NCBI GenBank assembly: GCA_900321365.1
Contig: ONVT01000323.1
Coordinates: 1 to 7,491 of the forward strand
From: an uncultured Eubacteriales bacterium
Lineage (GTDB): Bacteria > Bacillota_A > Clostridia > Lachnospirales > Lachnospiraceae
DNA: 7,491 nucleotides
Reading direction: 5' to 3'
The notes below the pieces were generated by a model. It saw only the letters and a list, made by a program, of their open reading frames with translations, did not search any database and was not told where the DNA came from. Both the position numbers and the translations under genes were made by a program. Shown here piece after piece: positions 1-4,822 of the stretch (within the stretch, counting starts at the first letter, position 1; each line of letters starts with the position of its first letter).

Positions 1-20
1 GGGCTATGTAAGGTTTTTTT
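1..20 (+). terminator. Possible 3' half of an intrinsic terminator cut by the window edge
   Basis: GGGCTATGTAAGG (1-13) is followed directly by seven T (14-20), the layout of the descending arm and U-tract of a Rho-independent terminator. The matching ascending arm, CCTTACATAGCCC, would have to lie just outside the window, so the hairpin cannot be confirmed. Read on the minus strand, the same bases give A7 followed by CCTTACATAGCCC, which would be the ascending arm of a bidirectional terminator for the operon leaving the window here. This is inference from half a structure. Confidence 0.3.
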
Positions 21-87
21 GCCTGGTACACCCGGAGGAAAAGACAAGCAGGATGTATAAGTAATTTATGTACAGGTCCTTACTTCA
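1..87. repeat. Left arm of an 87-bp perfect terminal inverted repeat
   Basis: Bases 1-87 are the exact reverse complement of 7405-7491. I checked base by base: identity runs from the outermost base inward and breaks at 88 (A against G at 7404). The arm is AT-richer than the genes. It carries a T7 run (14-20), an isolated GGAGGA (34-39) with no usable ORF behind it, and the motif CAGGTCCTTA (73-82). On this side it lies downstream of the kinase-like gene, and its inner end merges into the stem-loop at 80-114. No transposase or recombinase is encoded between the arms, so this does not look like an insertion sequence. It could be a dispersed genomic repeat, the flank of an invertible segment, or a contig cut at a repeated k-mer. 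Confidence 0.95.
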
Positions 88-130
88 AGAACGCCACCGG
101 CGTTCCTGAAGTAATTGATATACAGATCCT
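61..130. repeat. Degenerate 20-bp direct repeat flanking a stem-loop
   Basis: Bases 61-80 and 111-130 match at 17 of 20 positions with a period of exactly 50 bp, and weaker similarity continues for about 10 more bases. The two copies bracket the hairpin at 80-114. The second copy runs onto the last base of the kinase-like gene's stop codon (130-132). Only the first copy lies in the 87-bp inverted repeat, so the second is a unit absent from the right end. It may be a remnant of a local duplication or of a small repeat element. Confidence 0.6.
80..114 (-). other. Stem-loop just downstream of the operon's last gene
   Basis: The arms 80-95 and 99-114 pair around the three-base loop 96-98. That gives 16 positions with one exception, 88/106, which is A-C on the plus strand but a tolerated U-G wobble in minus-strand RNA. 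The stem begins 15 nt after the stop codon of the kinase-like gene. It is not followed by a U-tract on either strand, so it is not a canonical intrinsic terminator. A role as an mRNA 3'-end stabiliser, or as part of a palindromic repeat, is more likely. Only its first eight bases (80-87) recur in the right-hand inverted repeat arm. Confidence 0.7.
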
Positions 131-768
131 CAGTCAAAGAAAAGATACTGTGCTGCCTGTACCAGAAGATCCGCACTCTTCACTGCTCCAAGTTTCCCGG
201 AATCAATCAGAATATGGCGGCCCGTAACCTCATCCTCCGGATGGGATGAGAATCTTCTCCGGTACTTGTCACGGGCCCTGTCCTCATTCAGGATGAGCAC
301 CTTCGCCTCCTCCTCACCGGTATGAAGCATCTCCATCACGTTCCGGATCCGATCCTCTCTGGATGCATAGATAAAGATATGCAGGGCACGGGGCTCGTCC
401 TCGAAAACCTGGTCGGCGCACCGCCCCAGAATAATACAGGGCCCTTCGCGTACCAGTGACCGGAGTACCTCGCTCTGCCGCTCAAACTCAAGCTGTGCCT
501 CATCACGGATCTCGTCGCGTATCTCGCGGCGGAACAGGCTCATCAGGATATTTTTACCCCCGCCCTCTGTCTTCTGACGCTCCTTCGCGCCATCCTCCGC
601 CTTCGGAACGCCATCCGGTGCTCCTGCCTCCATCTGCAGACTCTGCACCCTTGCTTCCACCGCACTGCGGTCATAAACCGGGATACCGAGCCTGCTGCTC
701 ATCAGGCCGGCAATCTCATGCCCCCTGCTCGCGAACCTTCGCGAAATTGTGATGATATAGTTTTCCAT
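130..768 (-). CDS. Cytidylate-kinase-like family protein
   Basis: This 212-residue protein resembles the stand-alone cytidylate-kinase-like proteins common in Clostridia, whose substrate is not established. The N-terminus has the family pattern (ITISRRFASRGHEIA, residues 6-20, then LGIPVYDR at 27-34). A second conserved patch, CIILGRCAD, is at 111-119, and DKYRRRFSSHPEDE (167-180) leads into ILIDSGKLG (186-194). The phosphate-binding loop is unusual: family members normally show a glycine-rich GSGG where this one has ASRG, so kinase activity is doubtful. Residues 46-75 are a charged, glycine-rich and probably disordered insert, followed by an R/E/D-rich helix (about 79-106). The start is supported by AAGGGAG a few bases upstream of the ATG, in the 22-nt gap after the transporter gene. 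It is the last gene of the operon in the window. The family is fairly certain; the function is unknown. Confidence 0.8.
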   Translation of the reverse strand: MENYIITISRRFASRGHEIAGLMSSRLGIPVYDRSAVEARVQSLQMEAGAPDGVPKAEDGAKERQKTEGGGKNILMSLFRREIRDEIRDEAQLEFERQSEVLRSLVREGPCIILGRCADQVFEDEPRALHIFIYASREDRIRNVMEMLHTGEEEAKVLILNEDRARDKYRRRFSSHPEDEVTGRHILIDSGKLGAVKSADLLVQAAQYLFFD

Positions 769-784
769 CCCGTTCTCCCTTATC

Positions 785-799
785 AGGTCCTTAGGACCT
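785..799. repeat. Short palindrome over the transporter stop codon
   Basis: AGGTCCT (785-791) and AGGACCT (793-799) are perfect inverted copies around the single base 792, and the structure contains the transporter's TAA stop (791-793). The decamer CAGGTCCTTA at 784-793 is identical to 73-82 in the left inverted repeat arm and hence to its copy at the right end. The palindrome may be chance or a small operator-like site. It has no U-tract and is unlikely to terminate transcription. Confidence 0.4.
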
Positions 800-1999
800 T
801 ACCCTCGCAGCGGCAAGGCATATCCCCATACAGACGGCGAGCGCAAGCATCGCCAGGCAGCTCTTTGCCATGCCGGCCGCGCCTGACATTGACTGCACAA
901 GAGGCGTGATCAGGACATCCGCGCCAAGGTAAAATGCCGGAATCAGCCCTGCCATGGCAGTCTGCGCCTCACCGTCAAGACGCTCGTCCTCCGTCTGGAT
1001 CAGGTTCGGAAAGATCATGCCGGCCCCGAATCCTGTGCCGGCACCCCCCAGGAGCGGAACAAGACCGCCGGTAAAGCCGGAGCGCGCGGCCAGCGTACAG
1101 GGAATCAGGACGGCCAGGGTCACCACAGTTCCGATCACCCACAAACCTCGTGCGCTTCTCTTCAGAAGGCCGGTCACAACACGTCCTGCCGCCATGCCGC
1201 AGCATACGGTCAGGATACACATAACCAGATCCGCTCCCTGATCGCCCTGCGACACCTGGGCGCTGAATGTCAGATGTACAGCGCAAAGAAGCAAAAGGCC
1301 GCAGCAAAGGGCCGAACCGTACAGGAACAGCAGCCGTACAAGCCATGCCTCCTGCTGGCGGTCGTCTACATTTCCCTTTTCCCGGATCAGCTTTTCCCTG
1401 CGTCTCTGTCTCAGGACATCCTCTTCCTTCCTGCGCTGCTTCAGAATGGAAGCGACATCACGAAGCAGTGTCCTTCGCAGGAGAAATACGCTCATGCAGA
1501 GGATGATCTGAAGAATCGCCAGTGCCTGACTGGCCGTCCGCCAGCTTCTTCCCATGGAAAGAATATACCCGACCAGGCAAGATCCCGCCGCAACCCCCAT
1601 GGCGCTGCAGGCAAACAGCAGACCGGCCTTTCCTGAGCAGGTTTCCCGGAGCAGATAACAGATGAGCGAAAGGCACAGTCCCAGTGAGAACCCAAGTGCC
1701 GTAATCCAGACCCCCAGATTCCAGAATTCCCTTGACAGAGAGAACCCGATCAGAGACATCGCCTCCAGGGCGATCGCCCCCACGATGAGATCTCTTGCCA
1801 GTATATATCCACGGATCCGGTCGGAGAGAATCACCGCGGCAACCGCGCCCGCACCCCCCAGGAGCCTGAGCAGGGCGATGTAGGGAATCTCCACACGCAG
1901 GCTCTCACACACATTTTCCCAGAGCACGCCAAGAATCTGCGCCGGCAGGACCCCGGCAAACAGGGAGATGGAGACGGAAACGAAATAGGTTACTGTCAT
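791..1999 (-). CDS. MFS-type membrane transporter, substrate unknown
   Basis: This is a 402-residue, very hydrophobic protein with roughly twelve predicted membrane-spanning stretches in two groups of about six, the architecture of the major facilitator superfamily. A degenerate MFS motif A (LSDRIRGYILARD, residues 58-70) sits after the second hydrophobic segment. The two halves are separated by a long, strongly basic and acidic cytoplasmic loop at about 175-217 (KQRRKEEDVLRQRRREK). Glycine-rich helices such as LLGGAGTGFGAG (316-327) are typical of the second half. The ATG at 1999 has AAGGAT about 7 nt upstream and lies 15 nt after the whiA stop, so translation is probably linked to the operon. 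Nothing in the sequence identifies the substrate. The fold is called on hydrophobicity and weak motif evidence only. Confidence 0.72.
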   Translation of the reverse strand: MTVTYFVSVSISLFAGVLPAQILGVLWENVCESLRVEIPYIALLRLLGGAGAVAAVILSDRIRGYILARDLIVGAIALEAMSLIGFSLSREFWNLGVWITALGFSLGLCLSLICYLLRETCSGKAGLLFACSAMGVAAGSCLVGYILSMGRSWRTASQALAILQIILCMSVFLLRRTLLRDVASILKQRRKEEDVLRQRRREKLIREKGNVDDRQQEAWLVRLLFLYGSALCCGLLLLCAVHLTFSAQVSQGDQGADLVMCILTVCCGMAAGRVVTGLLKRSARGLWVIGTVVTLAVLIPCTLAARSGFTGGLVPLLGGAGTGFGAGMIFPNLIQTEDERLDGEAQTAMAGLIPAFYLGADVLITPLVQSMSGAAGMAKSCLAMLALAVCMGICLAAARVRS

Positions 2000-2014
2000 A
2001 TCGAAATCCTTCTT

Positions 2015-2962
2015 TCAGGCCTGAGTGCTCTCCCGGATCTTCTCCGCGATCTCCTTAATACGCTGCAGCCTGTGGTTGATCCCGCTCTTCCCGACCGGGG
2101 GATCAGCGGACTGAGCCAGCTCCTGCAGGCTTCCATCCGGATTCTCGATCCGCAGTTTCGCTGCCTGCTGCAGGGATAACGGAAGAGAGTGGATCCCGAC
2201 CGTGCGCTCGATGAGCTCGATATCCTCGAGCTGTCTTAAGGAGGCAATCCCTGTCTTCTTCAGGTTTGCCGCCTCGAAATTGACCTGACGGTTGATATTG
2301 CCCGCGATGTCCCTCAGGATCCTCGCATTTTCCAGCTTCATCAGGCTTTTCGTCGCTCCGATGGCACCCAGGAAATCCGAGATCTGTTCCCCCTCTTTCA
2401 GATAGACCACACTGCGGGCTTTGCGCTGCGTCTTTCTGGCGGAAAAACCGATGGAAGAGAGCAGCTTCAGGACGCTCATGGCATCCTCCTCCGAGAGCGG
2501 GGCTATCTCCAGATGGTAGCTCTTCGAGGGATCGCTGACAGATCCTGCCACAAGGAACATTCCTCTCAGGAAAGCCTTCCTGCAGCAGGTCTTCTGCAGA
2601 AGATTCTGGGAAATACGCGCGCCCTGCACCTTTTCCCGGACGTCATCCCTTCCTGCCTCGTCCATCCCGATCACGTGGTCGAGCTTCACCATCTCCAGAA
2701 ACCTTCTCACCTGTTCCCTTCCCCGGATCAGCACGATAATCTCCCGGCCGGCAGTCACTGACTCAACCGGGTCACTCCAGACTTTTCTGAGCGCGCTTTC
2801 AAAAGCCTGTGCCGCACAGGTATTCTCCGTCCGGATCCCGGCGTACTCCTGTGTCAGAACCGGGCACAGATGGAAGAGGGCGGCGATGAGAGCAATCTGG
2901 CAGTGTCTTGCCGAAGAGCCCTGCTGTGAAAGCTCTTCCCTGACTTCGGATGAAAATGACAT
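2015..2962 (-). CDS. whiA: WhiA, DNA-binding sporulation/division regulator
   Basis: This is the conserved WhiA protein of Gram-positive bacteria: an N-terminal LAGLIDADG-homing-endonuclease-like domain without nuclease activity, joined to a C-terminal helix-turn-helix. In actinobacteria it controls sporulation genes; in Bacillus it affects cell division and chromosome segregation. Visible family signatures are the start MSFSSEVREEL, FLRGMFLVAGSVSDP (131-145), NINRQVNFEAANLKKT (222-237), HSLPLSLQQAAKLRIE (258-273) and the HTH segment SLQELAQSADPPVGKSGINHR (278-298). The 315 residues match the usual family length. The frame stays open upstream to an ATG at 3082, but that 40-residue extension lies inside rapZ and lacks family similarity. 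The ATG at 2962 has a perfect AGGAGG and begins with the conserved MSFSSEV, so it was chosen. It follows rapZ by 8 nt, implying translational coupling. Confidence 0.96.
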   Translation of the reverse strand: MSFSSEVREELSQQGSSARHCQIALIAALFHLCPVLTQEYAGIRTENTCAAQAFESALRKVWSDPVESVTAGREIIVLIRGREQVRRFLEMVKLDHVIGMDEAGRDDVREKVQGARISQNLLQKTCCRKAFLRGMFLVAGSVSDPSKSYHLEIAPLSEEDAMSVLKLLSSIGFSARKTQRKARSVVYLKEGEQISDFLGAIGATKSLMKLENARILRDIAGNINRQVNFEAANLKKTGIASLRQLEDIELIERTVGIHSLPLSLQQAAKLRIENPDGSLQELAQSADPPVGKSGINHRLQRIKEIAEKIRESTQA

Positions 2963-2966
2963 CTCG

Positions 2967-2972
2967 CCTCCT
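2967..2972 (-). promoter_or_regulatory. Ribosome binding site deciding the whiA start
   Basis: On the minus strand AGGAGG lies four bases before the ATG at 2962, and its first two bases are the last two of the rapZ TAG stop (2973-2971). Ribosomes finishing rapZ therefore sit on the whiA initiation site. This supports the 315-residue WhiA over the longer in-frame start at 3082. Confidence 0.85.
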
Positions 2973-3825
2973 ACTGCCTGTTGATGTCCCGGTGAAGCAC
3001 CGCCACCGGCCACGGACCCTTTAAGAAAACATCTGCCAGACGGTTCGCCATCGTCACAGACCGGTGCTTCCCGCCGGTACACCCGACACAGATCATCAGC
3101 TGTCTCTTTCCCTCCGCGCGGTACTTCGGAATCAGGTATTCCAACAGGTCCGTGACCTTCTCAAGAAACGTATCCGCCTCACCACCCTGACAGACATACG
3201 CACGGACCTCAGGGTCATTTCCCGTCTTATGCTTCAGTTCGTCCACATAAAACGGGTTGGGCAGAAACCGCACGTCGAACACCAGGTCCGCGTCCGACGG
3301 GATTCCGTACTTATAGGCAAAGGAGAGGATCGACAGAAAGAGGCTTCCCTCCTGCGCATCCTCAGAGAACAGACGCGACAGTTCTGCCATGAGCTGCCTG
3401 GTAAGGAGATCGCTCGTGTCGATCACATAGTCCGCCACATCCCGAAGGGGCATCAGGACCTTCCTCTCCGCGGCAATTCCATCCTCGATCCTTCCGCCCG
3501 AGGCCAGCGGATGGAGCCGCCGGGTGTATTTGTACCGGCGTACCAGCTGTTCCTGGGAACAGTCGAGAAACAGGATCTCGTGGGGGTATTCCTTCATGAT
3601 CTCCAGAAAGCGGTCCACACTCCCGCCGCCCTTGTAAAGGCTTCTCACATCCAGACCAAGGGCAACCTTGCTGTATTCCTGTGCGGGCGTGGCAGCGAGC
3701 TCGGCGAACTTGTCGGTCAGCTCGAGGGGAAGGTTGTCCACGCAGAAATACCCCATGTCTTCCAGCATCTTCAGTGCCTGTGTCTTTCCTGATCCGGACA
3801 TGCCGGTCACTACCACAAATCTCAT
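2971..3825 (-). CDS. rapZ: RapZ (YvcJ) P-loop nucleotide-binding protein
   Basis: This 284-residue protein is a full-length RapZ/YvcJ. In Escherichia coli RapZ is an RNA-binding adaptor that senses GlcN6P and directs GlmZ decay. In Firmicutes YvcJ binds and hydrolyses nucleotides and its exact role is less clear. The Walker A motif GMSGSGKT is at residues 8-15, followed by the conserved MGYFCVDNLP (24-33). A Walker-B-like ILFLDC is at 84-89, and the typical TRRLHPL is at 101-107. The C-terminal half has FAYKYGIPSDADLVFDVRFL (169-188) and GCTGGKHRSVTMA (248-260), the signature of the RNA/metabolite-binding domain. The ATG at 3825 has GGGAGGA with a five-base spacer. It starts 52 nt after the murB stop and runs directly into whiA. 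The 52-nt spacer shows no terminator or promoter that I recognise. Confidence 0.96.
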   Translation of the reverse strand: MRFVVVTGMSGSGKTQALKMLEDMGYFCVDNLPLELTDKFAELAATPAQEYSKVALGLDVRSLYKGGGSVDRFLEIMKEYPHEILFLDCSQEQLVRRYKYTRRLHPLASGGRIEDGIAAERKVLMPLRDVADYVIDTSDLLTRQLMAELSRLFSEDAQEGSLFLSILSFAYKYGIPSDADLVFDVRFLPNPFYVDELKHKTGNDPEVRAYVCQGGEADTFLEKVTDLLEYLIPKYRAEGKRQLMICVGCTGGKHRSVTMANRLADVFLKGPWPVAVLHRDINRQ

Positions 3826-3877
3826 TGATGTCCTCCCAAAAACGCTGTTTACCCTGGCCGGCGGTATTCACGATCTT

Positions 3878-4822
3878 TTACACGGAGCTGTCTTCTTCAA
3901 AACCAAGCATCCGCACCTCAGGCTCGAGTTTTACTTTGGAATTGTCAAACACGGCCTGCTGCACACAGGCGATCAGACGCCTCACATCCCGGGCGGTGGC
4001 ACCTCCTGTGTTGACAATAAAACCGCAGTGCTTCTCAGAGACCTGGGCGCCGCCCTCGCGGCAGCCGCGCAGGCCTGCCTCATCGATCAGCGCGCCGGCG
4101 TAATACCCCTCCGGGCGCTTGAAGGTCGATCCCGCGCTCGGAAGCTCCAGCGGCTGCTTCGACTGCCGCCTTTGCTTCAGGTCTTCCATCACGGCTGCGA
4201 TCTGTTCCTTCTGGCCCTCCTCCAGTTCGAGAACCGCCGAGAGGATCACAAGGTTCTGGCTTTGCGCGATGGAAGTGCGGTAGCCGAACTGCATCTGCCC
4301 GCAGGACAGTGTACGGATCTCTCCCTCCTGGTCGAGCACTCGGACAGACCGGACGATATCCTTCATCTCATAGCCGAACGCCCCCGCATTCATGGTCAGG
4401 GCTCCTCCCAGAGTTCCCGGAATCCCGGAAAGGCCTTCCATTCCGGTGAGGGATTCCTCCAGTGCCCTGCGCGACACCGCAGACAGCATGGCTCCCGCCT
4501 GCGCCTCGATCCTGTTTTCATAAACGCGGATGCCGGACAGGTTCCTGGAGATCTGTATGATTACTCCGCGGTATCCTTCATCCGAGACAAGCAGATTGCT
4601 CCCGTTCCCCACTACATAATACGGCAGGGCGTGCTGCCGGCAATACATCAGAACGCGCACGAGATCCGTCTCTGACGCAGGCAAGACAAACAGATCCGCC
4701 TCTCCCCCGATCCGGAAAGTCGTATGCTTCTTCATATACTCATGCTCGAGAGCCGCATCCTCCCCGACGATATCCAGGATATCGGTGATGCAGTCCTCTG
4801 TCACTGCCATTTTCCCCCTCAT
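3878..4822 (-). CDS. murB: UDP-N-acetylenolpyruvoylglucosamine reductase (MurB)
   Basis: MurB reduces UDP-GlcNAc-enolpyruvate to UDP-MurNAc using NADPH and FAD, the second committed cytoplasmic step of peptidoglycan synthesis. Counted from the ATG at 4822 it has 314 residues, the usual size. HTTFRIGGEADLFV (33-46), GNGSNLLVSDEGY (72-84), SGIPGTLGGAL (132-142) and MNAGAFG (144-150) form the FAD-binding domain. The catalytic set is present: Arg182 in FGYRTS, Ser232 in SAGSTFKRP, and Glu302 in LEPEVRMLG. The short form without the tyrosine-loop insert indicates a type II, Staphylococcus-like enzyme. The frame is open upstream into the YfhO region, but MurB homologues begin near here and a Shine-Dalgarno-like GAGGGAG precedes the ATG. 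A second ATG at 4810, preceded by GAGGGGG, would give 310 residues. MurB is probably translated from one of these starts whether or not the fusion is made. Confidence 0.93.
   Translation of the reverse strand: MRGKMAVTEDCITDILDIVGEDAALEHEYMKKHTTFRIGGEADLFVLPASETDLVRVLMYCRQHALPYYVVGNGSNLLVSDEGYRGVIIQISRNLSGIRVYENRIEAQAGAMLSAVSRRALEESLTGMEGLSGIPGTLGGALTMNAGAFGYEMKDIVRSVRVLDQEGEIRTLSCGQMQFGYRTSIAQSQNLVILSAVLELEEGQKEQIAAVMEDLKQRRQSKQPLELPSAGSTFKRPEGYYAGALIDEAGLRGCREGGAQVSEKHCGFIVNTGGATARDVRRLIACVQQAVFDNSKVKLEPEVRMLGFEEDSSV

Noticed and set aside
34..63. GGAGGA followed by an ATG at 53 as a small gene in the inverted repeat
   Set aside because: The frame is only ATG-TAT-AAG followed by TAA, so three codons; it is not a credible peptide gene.
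80..114. Canonical intrinsic terminator for the operon
   Set aside because: The stem is strong but no U-tract follows on the minus strand (the next bases read GGACCTGTAC), so it was recorded only as a stem-loop.
2963..3082. N-terminal extension of WhiA to the ATG at 3082
   Set aside because: The extension lies inside the rapZ 3' end, lacks WhiA similarity and would ignore the perfect AGGAGG before the ATG at 2962.
3064..3792. 242-codon plus-strand ORF opposite rapZ
   Set aside because: It is the mirror of a highly conserved gene and has no domain resemblance or supported start.
3668..4675. 335-codon plus-strand ORF across murB and rapZ
   Set aside because: It is antisense to two conserved enzymes whose motifs are intact in the minus frame, and its translation shows no family signature.
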